From: Bradyrhizobium sp. Ai1a-2
GTDB lineage: Bacteria > Pseudomonadota > Alphaproteobacteria > Rhizobiales > Xanthobacteraceae
DNA length: 64,000 nucleotides
Assembly (NCBI RefSeq): GCF_000426245.1
Contig: NZ_AUEZ01000030.1
Span: 1 to 64,000 of the forward strand
Direction of reading: 5' to 3'
Shown: one piece after another, positions 9,301 to 17,830 of the stretch
How the letters are laid out: each line of letters opens with the position of its first letter
How positions within the stretch are numbered: position 1 is the first letter of the stretch
Notes under the pieces: generated by a model
Seen by the model: only the letters and a program-made list of their open reading frames with translations
The model's database searches: none
What the model was told of the DNA's origin: nothing
Made by a program: the position numbers and the translations under genes

Positions 9301-9825
9301 TCAGTCCGCCCTGCCCGGCGCGATCCGCTCCGCGAGGGCACGGAAACGCTGGAGTTGGTCGCCGCGCAGCGCGCGGGTGTCGTCTCGGCCGACGAACAGC
9401 TTGAACATGATGCCGCCATCGACATTGATGAAGGCGATGAAGGCCGACGACTTGCCCATGAAGGGGCGCTCGACGAAGGCGATCGCCCCGCAACGCTCGT
9501 GACGGAAATGGCCGTGCAGGCCCTTCGGCTGCATCAGGTTGAAATAGCCGCGGCCGATCTCACCGGCGGGTATGGCGCCGGTGAACTCGAAGATCGCATC
9601 GTCGGTGTGGACGATCAGCGTTACCTCGCCCCAACCGGCGATGTCCCGCATGGCGGTGGCGAATTCGCCGCCAGTGCCGAGCCGCACCATCTCGTCCGGC
9701 AGCGCCTCGATCACCGCGCGCGGCGAGACCTTTCGCTCGCGCGCGACGTCCTCGATCACGGGGCCGGAATTGTCGGCCATGTAGGCCCTGAGATCGTGCT
9801 CGCTGCCCGCCATGCACACCACCAT
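9301..9825 (-). CDS. HutX/HuvX-type cytosolic haem carrier
   Basis: A 174-residue protein of the ChuX/HutX family, which binds haem in the cytosol and hands it to a degrading enzyme. Recognisable stretches are SPRAVIEALPDEMVRLG, GEVTLIVHTDDAIFEFTG, GYFNLMQPKGLHGHFRHE and SSAFIAFINVDGGIMFKLFV. The ATG at 9825 overlaps the hmuQ stop codon by one base, so the two genes are translationally coupled. A GTG at 9828 and an ATG at 9813 are alternatives. The haem function is inferred from the family and the locus. Confidence 0.88.
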   Translation of the reverse strand: MVVCMAGSEHDLRAYMADNSGPVIEDVARERKVSPRAVIEALPDEMVRLGTGGEFATAMRDIAGWGEVTLIVHTDDAIFEFTGAIPAGEIGRGYFNLMQPKGLHGHFRHERCGAIAFVERPFMGKSSAFIAFINVDGGIMFKLFVGRDDTRALRGDQLQRFRALAERIAPGRAD

Positions 9826-10160
9826 CACGCCGCGGCGCTGGTGGTGCGCTCGGTGATCAGCACCTCAAATCCCTCGAACTTGGGATGGCCGAGATAGAGG
9901 CTGCCGCCGGTCTCGTTGCCGGCACGCGAATGCGCGCGGCGGAAGTTCTCCGACTTGGTCCACGCTTCGAACGCATCCCTGTTCGCCCACACCGTATGCG
10001 TCGCATAGAGCGTGTGGTCCTCCGCCTCCGGCCCCTTCACCAGGTGAAACTCCACGAAGCCGGGCGTATCGCCGAGATAGGATTCGCGCGTCTTCCACAC
10101 CGCCTCGAAGGCCTGCTCCGAGCCCTTCTTCACCTGAAACCGGTTCATCGCGATGAACAT
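9825..10160 (-). CDS. HmuQ-type IsdG-fold haem-degrading monooxygenase
   Basis: A 111-residue ABM/IsdG-fold protein. Its start MFIAMNRFQVKKG and the later ATHTVWANRDAFEAWTKSENF region match the small dimeric monooxygenases. In B. japonicum, HmuQ and its paralogue HmuD degrade haem to release iron, and hmuQ is the one clustered with haem transport genes, so this is most likely hmuQ. A TTG six bases upstream also opens the frame, but the ATG at 10160 behind GAAGGAG is the better start. It is coupled to hutX. Confidence 0.85.
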   Translation of the reverse strand: MFIAMNRFQVKKGSEQAFEAVWKTRESYLGDTPGFVEFHLVKGPEAEDHTLYATHTVWANRDAFEAWTKSENFRRAHSRAGNETGGSLYLGHPKFEGFEVLITERTTSAAA

Positions 10161-10343
10161 TGTCAAATTCTCCTTCTAGATTTGCGGCGCTGGCCGCTTG
10201 TTGGGTTTTCGGCGCTGCGCCGCTTGCGCAGCCTGCCGGTTAAGTTGGTTGAAAACAAGAACGCACCAGGCCGCGCTGGGGCATCAGCGCGGCCGGCGGC
10301 GCGGATGATGGTGGCGAGCCCGTCAGGGCTTCCGGTTCCTCGA

Positions 10344-12737
10344 TCAGATGCCTCCGAAGTGATATCTCAGGCCGCCCTTGAAGACGATGCCCGGCCCTGC
10401 GCTGGCCCATTTGACGTCGTTCTGCGTGTCGCCGGTGGAGCCGACCGGAATGGCGTAAGGCCGGTAATATTGATCCAGCAGGTTCTCGACCGAGAAGTTG
10501 AGCACCAGGTCGCGCGTCGGCGTGTAGGCCACGTAGAGGTTCACGAGATCGTAAGAAGTCGCCGGCGTGAAGGTCGGGGGAATATTGTTGTTGGCCTGGG
10601 CCGACGTCCACATCGCGGAGATCACCAGCGTGTTGTCGAGCAGGCGCACGCCCGCCGTCGTGGTGATCTTCTGCGGCGGGATGCTGTAGAGCCCGAGGCC
10701 GGTCTGGAGGTTCTTGCCCTGCATGTAGCTCCCGGCAACGCCGACGAACCAGGTGCGCGCGTCGTACATCGTCTCGGCTTCGAACCCCTGGATCTGGGCC
10801 TCGGCGATGTTCTGGTACTGCACGAAGGGCAACACGGTGATACGCGGTGCGGGCGGCGGACCGGTCGGAACCACCAGCGGAGGTCCGAACGACACCAGAT
10901 CGATGTAGTTCTCGATGTCGTTGCGGAAGACGTTGAACTTGCCGCGGATGCTGTCGCCGGGCAGGAACAGGTCGTTCTTCTTCAGGTTGAAGCCGATCTC
11001 CTTGTTCTTGCCGATTTCGGGTTTCAGGTTCGGATTGGGGACGAAGCAGAATGTCGAGTCGGCGCCAGGTCCCGGCGTGCCCGACGGACAGCGGAAGAAC
11101 GAGTCGTTGACGGTGGCGCCGGAATGCGGGCCGTTGACGAGCGTCTCGGTGATCGACGGCGCGCGGTAGCCTTCGGCGTAGCTGGCATAGGGCGTCAGCA
11201 TCGCGGCAGGCATCAGCCCGACCGTGATCTTCGGCGACAGGCGATCGCCACTGGAGGAGGTCGTTCCCGATTCCAGCTGGTAATTGTCGTAACGCAGCGC
11301 GGATATGGTCTCGACCAGGTTAAGGTAATTCGACTTCCACTGCACGAAGCCGCCCGACACGGTGCGCCGGCCGCCCGGCGTCGTCACCTCCGAGGTTCCG
11401 CTCCTGTCGTTCGTGCTCACCTCGTCCTGGAACGCGTCGAGACCGTAGGTAATGGCATTATGCCAATCCAACAGGTCGAAGCGTGAGGTGTTGTGGATAT
11501 CGACACCATACGTATCCAGGAGGTAGCCGCGATTGCTGCCGATGCAGCCGGAGACAGCGTTGCCGGGCACGCCGCCGCAGAAAGCCGATGGCGTGGCGCT
11601 GGTGTGCAAGGTCTTGATCTGGTCGTTCTCGGTGCGATTCCAGTAGACCTTCGCATCCCAGTCGAACAACCGGTCATCGGGCTGCGAATAGGTCCAGCCC
11701 AGCGTCGTCGTGTAGTTCTTCACGTTGCTCGCGTAGATCGACGTGCCGGACAGGTTGTTGGTGCCGTTCGCGTTGGTCGAATTGGGATCGCCCGCGCGCC
11801 GCGGCGGCTGACCGACGCTGTAGATGTCTTCCTGGAAGATGGTGCCGAGCTTGACTTCGTGTCCGTCGGCCGGGCGCACCGTCAGTTTGGCAATGCCGCT
11901 GGACAGCCGGTTGCCGGTATTGGCGACCTCAAACCCGGTGCCGTCCTTGTAGTTCTCCTGCGTGCTGTAGGTGCCGCCCGCGAACACATCGACATTGGGA
12001 TTGACGTGAACGCCGCCGAAAGCCGAGGTGAGCCAGCGTCCCTCATTGCTGCCGAACACGTTCTTGTAGTCGACACCCCAGCGCTCGCCGGCGCGCACCA
12101 CATCTTCGATGTCCTTGGTGCGGAACGAGGCCACGCCGCCGATCGCACCGGATCCGTAGATGTTGGCGGTCGGACCACGCACGATGTCGATGCTGCTGAT
12201 CAGTTCCGGATTGAGGAAGAAGGAGCCGTTCGCGAAGTGACCAGTGCGCTGGTAGTTTTGCCGGGCACCATCGACCACGACCGCAACGCGGCCAAAGTCT
12301 TGCAGGCCGCGGATGTTGATTGACGTCGACGGCTCGTCGCCGCGATCCTGCACCCAGACGCCGGGCAGATTATAGAGGAGGTCGCCGATCCTGCTGGGCT
12401 GGCGGCCCTGGATCTGCTCGAGCGTGACCACGCTGACCGGAGCAAGCGCGTCGATCGCGCGCTCCTCCATCTTCGATGCGGCGACGGTGATGGTGTCGAG
12501 CGATTGCACCGGCGTGCCGCCGATCTGCGCACGCGCATTCATCACAGGCGCCGCCGCCTGTTGTTCGACTTTCGGCTTTGCCGGCTTGCGCTTCGCCTGC
12601 TTGGCGCGCTCGGACGAGCGACCAGCCGGCGGCGCATCCGCGGTCTGGGCGAACCCGGACTCGGAAAGCAGCAACCCAATTGAAACCACTGATGCGCCCA
12701 AAATGAGGGCGCGCGAAATCCTAGCCCCGTCAGCCAT
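10344..12737 (-). CDS. HmuR, TonB-dependent haem/haemoglobin receptor
   Basis: A 797-residue outer-membrane receptor. A signal sequence (ALILGASVVSIGLLLSESG) ends near GFAQ. A lysine-rich linker and a TonB-box-like DTITVAAS precede the plug domain (GDLLYNLPGVWVQDRG) and a 22-strand barrel. The barrel carries the haem-receptor pair YRAP (in GYRAPSITETL) and NPNL (in VPNPNLKPE), with a histidine in NGPHSG between them, as in HemR/HmuR-type receptors. The ATG at 12737 follows a GGGG site; the open frame extends further upstream but lacks support. It ends 183 bases before hmuQ. Confidence 0.93.
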   Translation of the reverse strand: MADGARISRALILGASVVSIGLLLSESGFAQTADAPPAGRSSERAKQAKRKPAKPKVEQQAAAPVMNARAQIGGTPVQSLDTITVAASKMEERAIDALAPVSVVTLEQIQGRQPSRIGDLLYNLPGVWVQDRGDEPSTSINIRGLQDFGRVAVVVDGARQNYQRTGHFANGSFFLNPELISSIDIVRGPTANIYGSGAIGGVASFRTKDIEDVVRAGERWGVDYKNVFGSNEGRWLTSAFGGVHVNPNVDVFAGGTYSTQENYKDGTGFEVANTGNRLSSGIAKLTVRPADGHEVKLGTIFQEDIYSVGQPPRRAGDPNSTNANGTNNLSGTSIYASNVKNYTTTLGWTYSQPDDRLFDWDAKVYWNRTENDQIKTLHTSATPSAFCGGVPGNAVSGCIGSNRGYLLDTYGVDIHNTSRFDLLDWHNAITYGLDAFQDEVSTNDRSGTSEVTTPGGRRTVSGGFVQWKSNYLNLVETISALRYDNYQLESGTTSSSGDRLSPKITVGLMPAAMLTPYASYAEGYRAPSITETLVNGPHSGATVNDSFFRCPSGTPGPGADSTFCFVPNPNLKPEIGKNKEIGFNLKKNDLFLPGDSIRGKFNVFRNDIENYIDLVSFGPPLVVPTGPPPAPRITVLPFVQYQNIAEAQIQGFEAETMYDARTWFVGVAGSYMQGKNLQTGLGLYSIPPQKITTTAGVRLLDNTLVISAMWTSAQANNNIPPTFTPATSYDLVNLYVAYTPTRDLVLNFSVENLLDQYYRPYAIPVGSTGDTQNDVKWASAGPGIVFKGGLRYHFGGI

Positions 12738-12898
12738 TTGCCCCAATCCAAAGATCTGCTTTTGGGTCTGGCTGGCGTGCGCTCGCGAAATGTTGCGAGC
12801 GGCTTGCTGGCTACCAAAATACACAGCGCGGACCACCCGCCCGCGTCACGTTCACATTCGTTACGTCGCGGTAACAAAGTGGTCAATAACGGCACGGC

Positions 12899-12923
12899 GC
12901 AGTTTATATTGATTGTAAACTGC
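12899..12923. promoter_or_regulatory. Palindrome in hmuR-hmuP divergent promoter, candidate Irr box
   Basis: A perfect 8-base inverted repeat GCAGTTTA / TAAACTGC with a 9-base spacer. Its central 17 bases TTTATATTGATTGTAAA align, centred, with the TTTAGAA-N3-TTCTAAA pattern of rhizobial iron control elements, with about 11 of 14 fixed positions matching. In B. japonicum, Irr with HmuP activates haem-uptake genes when iron is short. Binding here is inference from position and symmetry. Confidence 0.6.
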
Positions 12924-12998
12924 AGTGATTGGATTGCAGTGCCGGCGAACTATACAAACAGCCATCCAGAGAACGTTTGGGGGCGCAGCAAAGAGGAT

Positions 12999-13205
12999 AT
13001 GGCGACAACTTCCGGAGACAGTATCGACGGCGCCGGGGGGCGCGCAGGAAATGCTTCTCCTGCCGTAAGAAACCTCTCCATGACCGGCAACCGGATCGAC
13101 AGCCGCGAGCTGTTTCAGAGCGAACGGGAGATCATCATCGCGCATGGCGAAGAGATTTATCGGTTGCGGCTGACCTCGCAAAACAAGCTGATCCTGACCA
13201 AGTGA
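12999..13205 (+). CDS. HmuP/HemP small haem-uptake regulator
   Basis: A 68-residue protein with the HemP/HmuP signature in its second half: RIDSRELFQSEREIIIAHGE followed by YRLRLTSQNKLILTK. In B. japonicum, HmuP is a coactivator that works with Irr at haem-uptake promoters. The first 25 residues are Gly/Ala/Ser-rich and probably disordered. The ATG at 12999 follows AAAGAGG. A longer open frame back to 12738 is not supported, since it would cross the divergent promoter. It is first in a four-gene operon with hmuT-hmuU-hmuV, 7 bases ahead of hmuT. Confidence 0.88.
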   Translation: MATTSGDSIDGAGGRAGNASPAVRNLSMTGNRIDSRELFQSEREIIIAHGEEIYRLRLTSQNKLILTK

Positions 13206-13212
13206 TCCCTCG

Positions 13213-14163
13213 ATGGCATTTTGTCGCACGCTCGCAATCCTGCTGATCGCCGGCCTCGTGCCCATTGAGACGGCAGTCGCCGCAAGCACCACCGTGCATG
13301 ATGCGCGCGACCGCGACGTCATCATCGACAACCCCTCGCGAATCGTCTCGATCGGCGGGGCGATCACCGAAATCCTCTATGCGCTCGGCTTCGAGGACCG
13401 TGTCGCCGGCGTCGATGCGACCAGCCTCTATCCGACCACCGCGCTGCGTGACAAACCCAATGTCGGCTATATGCGCCAGCTCTCGCCCGAGGGTGTGCTT
13501 GGGCTCAATCCCTCGCTGGTGCTCGCGGTGCAGGGCTCCGGGCCGAAGGAAGCCATGGACGTTTTGGAAGCGGCCAAGGTGCCCCTGGTGCTGGTGCCCG
13601 AGACCTTCTCCGAGCAGGGATTGCTCGACAAGATCAAGCTGGTCGGCCACGCCATGGATGCCGATCCGCGCGCCGCATGCCTGACCACCGCCGTCGCGCA
13701 TGATCTCGCGCAATTGCGGGAGTTGCGCGCCAAGGTGACGAAGCCGGTGCGGGTGATGTTCGTGATGTCGCTGCTCAACGGCCGCGCCATGGCGGCCGGC
13801 CAGAAGACGGCGGCGAACGAGATCATCCAGCTCGCTGGCGCCGTCAACGCGGTCGAAGGCTATGACGGCTACAAGATCATCAGCGACGAGGCGATCGTCG
13901 CCGCCAAGCCCGACGTCGTGCTGTCGATCCAGCGCGGCAAGGATTCGCTGGAGGCCGAGGCAATCTATGCGCATCCGGCCTTCGCGCTGACGCCGGTCGC
14001 GGCGAACAAGAGTTTTATTTCGATGGAAGGGCTCTATCTGCTTGGCTTCGGGCCGCGCACGGCGGCTGCAGCCCGTGACCTCTCGACCAAGCTATATCCG
14101 GCGCTGGCGCCGCAGGCGGAGAAGTTCGAGCCCGCGGCGCTTACGGCGAATTGCCGGCAATGA
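13213..14163 (+). CDS. HmuT, periplasmic haem-binding protein
   Basis: A 316-residue class III substrate-binding protein with a signal peptide ending near ETAVAAS. The family pattern appears as RIVSIGGAITEILYALGFED near residue 41 and later YMRQLSPEGVLGLNPSLVLA. The C-terminal lobe has AVNAVEGYDGYKIISDEAIV. It captures haem passed through HmuR and docks on HmuU. Its stop overlaps the hmuU start (ATGA), which indicates translational coupling. Confidence 0.93.
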   Translation: MAFCRTLAILLIAGLVPIETAVAASTTVHDARDRDVIIDNPSRIVSIGGAITEILYALGFEDRVAGVDATSLYPTTALRDKPNVGYMRQLSPEGVLGLNPSLVLAVQGSGPKEAMDVLEAAKVPLVLVPETFSEQGLLDKIKLVGHAMDADPRAACLTTAVAHDLAQLRELRAKVTKPVRVMFVMSLLNGRAMAAGQKTAANEIIQLAGAVNAVEGYDGYKIISDEAIVAAKPDVVLSIQRGKDSLEAEAIYAHPAFALTPVAANKSFISMEGLYLLGFGPRTAAAARDLSTKLYPALAPQAEKFEPAALTANCRQ

Positions 14164-15260
14164 GCGCCTTGGCGGACGCGCGCGGCGGGACCTCCGATCG
14201 TCGTATCAAGCGCTCGTTGCGCCCATCGGCATCGCTGACGCTGCTTTGCCTGTGTGCTGCGCTCCTCAGTGCTGCGCTCATTGCGGTGACGCTGGGTGCG
14301 GCCGGAATCCCCCTCGCCCGTCTTCCCGCCGCGCTCGGCCTGTGGAGCGACGGTGCGGCCAATCCGCTGGTCGCGCGCGACCAGCTCGTGCTGTGGTCGA
14401 TCCGGATTCCCCGGATCGTCGCTGCCGCGATCGTCGGCGGCCTGCTGGCGGCGTCTGGCGCGATCATGCAGGGGTTGTTTCGCAATCCCCTCGCCGATCC
14501 CGCGCTTGTCGGCGTCTCCAGCGGAGGCGCCTTTGCAGCGGCAGCCGCGATCGTCTTCACCGACAGCCACATCGGCGAGAGCGTTCGCTTCATGCAGCAC
14601 CAATTGCTGCCGCTGTCGGCGTTCGCCGGCTCGCTCGTGACGACGATCGTCCTCTACAGCATCGCGAGCCGCGCCGGACGGACCTCGATCGCGATCTTCC
14701 TGCTGGCGGGAATTGCGATCGCTGCCATCGCCAATGCCGGCATCGGGCTTCTGGTGTTCATCGCCGACGACCGGCAGCTCCGCGACATCACCTTCTGGAT
14801 GCTGGGCTCGATGAGCGGCGCGACCTGGGGCAAGATCGCGACGCTGGCGCCGGTGCTCGCCGTCGCGCTGGTCGCGTGCGTATCGATCGCGCGCGGGCTC
14901 GATGTCCTCGTGCTCGGCGAGGCCGAGGCCTTTCACAGCGGCGTCGACGTCGAGCGCTTGAAACGGATCGCCATCATCCTGGTTTCGGCCATGACGGGGG
15001 TCGCGGTCTCCGTATGCGGCGTTGTCGGCTTTGTCGGCATCGTGGTGCCGCATCTGTTGCGGCTCGTGATTGGGCCGGCGCACCGGCTGCTGCTGCCGGC
15101 TTCCGTTCTGTTGGGGGCTGTGCTCCTGGTCGGCGCCGACACGATGGCCCGCACCATCGTATCACCGGCGGAAATGCCGATCGGCATCCTGACGGCGGCG
15201 GTCGGCGCGCCGTTCTTCCTTGCCATCCTGCTGCGGCAGCGCAGCCTGGTTTCGCTATGA
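14160..15260 (+). CDS. HmuU, haem ABC permease (FecCD family)
   Basis: A 366-residue inner-membrane permease with about ten membrane segments. FecCD markers include IRIPRIVAAAIVGGLLAASG, QGLFRNPLADPALVGVSSGG and VGFVGIVVPHLLRLVIGPAH. The start at 14160 overlaps the hmuT stop; an ATG nine bases upstream is possible but lacks coupling geometry. It overlaps hmuV by ATGA at its 3' end. Confidence 0.94.
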   Translation: MSALADARGGTSDRRIKRSLRPSASLTLLCLCAALLSAALIAVTLGAAGIPLARLPAALGLWSDGAANPLVARDQLVLWSIRIPRIVAAAIVGGLLAASGAIMQGLFRNPLADPALVGVSSGGAFAAAAAIVFTDSHIGESVRFMQHQLLPLSAFAGSLVTTIVLYSIASRAGRTSIAIFLLAGIAIAAIANAGIGLLVFIADDRQLRDITFWMLGSMSGATWGKIATLAPVLAVALVACVSIARGLDVLVLGEAEAFHSGVDVERLKRIAIILVSAMTGVAVSVCGVVGFVGIVVPHLLRLVIGPAHRLLLPASVLLGAVLLVGADTMARTIVSPAEMPIGILTAAVGAPFFLAILLRQRSLVSL

Positions 15261-16051
15261 CACCGATGCTGCAGGCGAGCTCGGTCTCGGTGGTGGTCGG
15301 CGGCGCCACGCTCGTCGATGCCGTTGATCTCAGCGTCAATCCGGGCGAGATGATCGCGATCGTCGGGCCGAACGGCGCCGGCAAGTCGACGCTCCTGCGC
15401 ATGCTGTCCGGCGACATCACGCCGACGCGCGGCACGGTCGAATTGAAGCAGCGCGCGCTCCGCGCCTATCTGCCGCGCGAGTTGGCGCGGCATCGCGCGA
15501 TGCTGTCGCAGCATGTCAACGTCACCTTCCCGTTCACGGTGGAGGAAATCGTCTACATGGGCGCGGGCGATAGTTCGCGCGCGACGGTGGCGACGCTGGT
15601 CGAGTCAACCCTGGACGAAGTCGGGCTGAGAGACTTTCGCCATCGCCAGTTGCCGACCCTGTCCGGCGGCGAGCAGCAGCGCGCGCATCTCGCCCGCGTG
15701 CTGGTGCAGCTGGCCTGCGGCGAAGCGCTGAACGGCCCCGGCCTGTTGCTGCTGGACGAGCCGACCTCGAGCCTCGACCTCAGGCACCAGATCGATCTGG
15801 TCGAGACAGCGCGCCGTCGCGCGCAGAATGGCACCGCCGTGATCGCGATCCTGCACGACCTCAACCTTGCGATGCGCTTTGCCAACCGCCTCGTTCTCCT
15901 GCACCGCGGTCGGCTTGCGGTCGATGGCGGCCGCAGCGAGGCGATGACTGCCGAGACGATCCGCACCATCTTCGAGGTCGATGCGACCATCGCCCATACC
16001 GACGGCGGCATACCTTTCCTGCTGCCGCAGACGATGCGGCCGGTGACGTAA
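15257..16051 (+). CDS. HmuV, haem ABC importer ATPase
   Basis: A 264-residue ATP-binding subunit. Walker A is GPNGAGKS at residues 37-44, the signature motif is LSGGEQQRAHLARVL, Walker B is LLLLDEPTSSLD, and the switch histidine lies in AILHDLNLAMRF. It powers haem import through HmuU. The open frame extends far upstream inside hmuU, but only the ATG at 15257 gives the family N-terminus and couples to hmuU. Confidence 0.95.
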   Translation: MTPMLQASSVSVVVGGATLVDAVDLSVNPGEMIAIVGPNGAGKSTLLRMLSGDITPTRGTVELKQRALRAYLPRELARHRAMLSQHVNVTFPFTVEEIVYMGAGDSSRATVATLVESTLDEVGLRDFRHRQLPTLSGGEQQRAHLARVLVQLACGEALNGPGLLLLDEPTSSLDLRHQIDLVETARRRAQNGTAVIAILHDLNLAMRFANRLVLLHRGRLAVDGGRSEAMTAETIRTIFEVDATIAHTDGGIPFLLPQTMRPVT

Positions 16052-16080
16052 CGTCGCAGGCATATCCAGCGCCAATCGTT

Positions 16081-16186
16081 AGAGCGTTTTCAAGCGAAGT
16101 GGACACCGGTTCGCGTGAAGAAAACGCGTCAAGAGAAAGAATCTAGAGCTTCGGTTCTGATTCCATCAGAACCGAATAAGCTCTAG
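16081..16186. repeat. Family D repeat with long terminal hairpin
   Basis: Starts AGAGCGTTTTCAAGCGAAGT and is followed by GGACACCGGTTCGCGTGAAG. It ends in a hairpin whose arms are TTCGGTTCTGAT and ATCAGAACCGAA inside AGAGC/GCTCT. It lies 30 bases after the hmuV stop and may terminate the hmu operon. Relatives are at 26012, 41083 and 46851, with a trace at about 63232. Confidence 0.75.
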
Positions 16187-16262
16187 CCGTCACGAAATTG
16201 TCAGCCGCCTGTAACACGCACCTCCCAGAACTCCGCGGCGTTCATCTTCAGGGGAGATCAAC

Positions 16263-17618
16263 ATGCGCAAATTACTGCTCAGCTCTGTCGCGTCCATCGT
16301 GCTGCTCTCGGGAGCCGCGTTCGCGCAGGGCGAAGGCGAATATCCGGCGACCCTCAAGGGCCACGCCGTGCTTCCGGCGGAAAGCTTCATCGACGCGCCT
16401 GCCGATGCACCCAACGATCTCAAAACCTCGGGCAAGTACACCACCGGCCGCCGCGTCGACGCCATCGGCACCGTGATGGGCAAGTCTGCTGACCGGCCGA
16501 CCGGCGTCTCGCTGCCATTCAAGGGCCAGCCGCTGCAGGGCCATTCCGGCATCAAGGTGACGGCGGACGGCACGTTCTGGGTGCTCACCGACAACGGCAT
16601 GGGCTCGCGCTACAACTCGCCGGATTCGATGCTGTACCTGAACCGGCACAAGATCGACTGGGCGAGCGGCAAGGTCGAGCGTCAGGAAACCGTCTTCCTG
16701 CACGATCCCGACAAGAAGGTGCCGTTCCGCATCGTGCATGAGGACACCGCCAAGCGCTATCTCACCGGCGCCGACTTCGACACCGAAGGCTTCCAGATCA
16801 TCGGCGACACGTTCTGGATCGGCGACGAGTTCGGGCCCTACGTGATCAAGGCCGACAAGACCGGCAAGGTGCTGGCCGTGTTCGAGAGCCTCGCCGACGG
16901 CAAGCCGGTGCGCTCGCCCGATCACTGGTCGGTGCAGTCGCCGGGCGCGCCGGGCGCGAGCTACACCACCGTCAACCTGCGCCGCTCCAAGGGCTATGAG
17001 GGCTTTGCGTCCTCGAAGGATGGCAAGTTCCTGTACGGCCTGCTCGAAGGCCCGTTGTGGGATGCCGAGAAGAAGGACTGGGAGAAGGTCGACGGCAAGG
17101 AAGCCTCGCGCATCCTCGAGTTCGATGTCGCGAACGAAAAATTCACCGGCCGCTACTGGCAATATGTGTTCGAGCAGAACGGCAACGCCATCGGCGACTT
17201 CAACATGATCGACGGGATCGCCGGCCTGATCATCGAGCGCGACAACGGCGAAGGCACCGCGGACAAGGCCTGCCCGCAGGGACAGCGTGGCGAAAACTGC
17301 TTTGCGGATCTTGCGAAGTTCAAGCGTGTCTACAAGATCGAGCTCTCGGACGCCAATGTCGGCAAGCCCGTGCGCAAGGTCGGCTATATCGACCTGATGA
17401 AGATCCGCGACCCCGACAAGAAGGCGAAGAAGCCGCTCAATGATGGCGTGCTCACGTTCCCGTTCTTCACCATCGAGAACGTCGACAAGGTCGACGACAC
17501 CCATATCATCGTCGGCAACGACAACAACCTGCCGTTCTCCTCGAGCCGCGACCCCAACAAGGCCGACGACAACGAGTTCGTGCTGCTGGAAGTCGGCGAC
17601 TTCCTGAAGGCGAAGTGA
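16263..17618 (+). CDS. Exported esterase-like activity of phytase family protein
   Basis: A 451-residue protein with a signal peptide ending near SGAAFAQG. The body matches the esterase-like-activity-of-phytase family: GHSGIKVTADGTFWVLTDNG, FDTEGFQIIGDTFWIGDEFG, SKGYEGFASSKDGKFLYGLL and a C-terminal DDTHIIVGNDNNLPFSSSR. These form a beta-propeller-like fold with many Asp/Asn residues that could bind Ca2+. The substrate is not known and phytase activity should not be assumed. The upstream site AGGGGAG is strong. Confidence 0.85.
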   Translation: MRKLLLSSVASIVLLSGAAFAQGEGEYPATLKGHAVLPAESFIDAPADAPNDLKTSGKYTTGRRVDAIGTVMGKSADRPTGVSLPFKGQPLQGHSGIKVTADGTFWVLTDNGMGSRYNSPDSMLYLNRHKIDWASGKVERQETVFLHDPDKKVPFRIVHEDTAKRYLTGADFDTEGFQIIGDTFWIGDEFGPYVIKADKTGKVLAVFESLADGKPVRSPDHWSVQSPGAPGASYTTVNLRRSKGYEGFASSKDGKFLYGLLEGPLWDAEKKDWEKVDGKEASRILEFDVANEKFTGRYWQYVFEQNGNAIGDFNMIDGIAGLIIERDNGEGTADKACPQGQRGENCFADLAKFKRVYKIELSDANVGKPVRKVGYIDLMKIRDPDKKAKKPLNDGVLTFPFFTIENVDKVDDTHIIVGNDNNLPFSSSRDPNKADDNEFVLLEVGDFLKAK

Positions 17619-17624
17619 GTAGCC

Positions 17625-17749
17625 TCCCTCTCCCCGTTCTTCACGGGAGAGGGTCGGGGTGAGGGGCTCTCTCCGCGGTCACGGTCGCAGCGAAGCGATC
17701 CATCAGTCCTGGGCTGACAAGGGATGCTTCGCTGCGCGCGCAATGACGG
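17625..17749. repeat. Mosaic repeat, half B joined to half A
   Basis: The left part (17625-17680) is a family B arm with CTCTCCCCG..CGGGAGAGG and GGTGAGGGG. The right part (17688-17749) is a family A half with GCGAAGCGATCCATCA, GGATGCTTCGC and GCGCAATGACGG. Joined halves of two families show these are recombining mosaic elements. Confidence 0.7.
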
Positions 17750-17773
17750 AAAAAGAGAGCGTGACGCACAAAA

Positions 17774-17800
17774 AAGCACGGCGCTTGGGGCGCCGTGCTT
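17774..17800. terminator. Bidirectional terminator between phytase-like gene and thiolase gene
   Basis: A perfect 11-bp stem AAGCACGGCGC / GCGCCGTGCTT with a 5-base loop. On the minus strand a run of T follows, so it should terminate the thiolase transcript. A T-rich stretch on the plus strand may also serve the phytase-like gene. Confidence 0.8.
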
Positions 17801-17830
17801 CGTTTATTTGGCGTTCAGCCGAGCCGAAAC

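Noticed and set aside
12738..12998. Extension of the hmuP frame across the divergent promoter
   Set aside because: It would put coding sequence over the candidate iron box and the hmuR start region. ATG 12999 has the site and matches HemP length.
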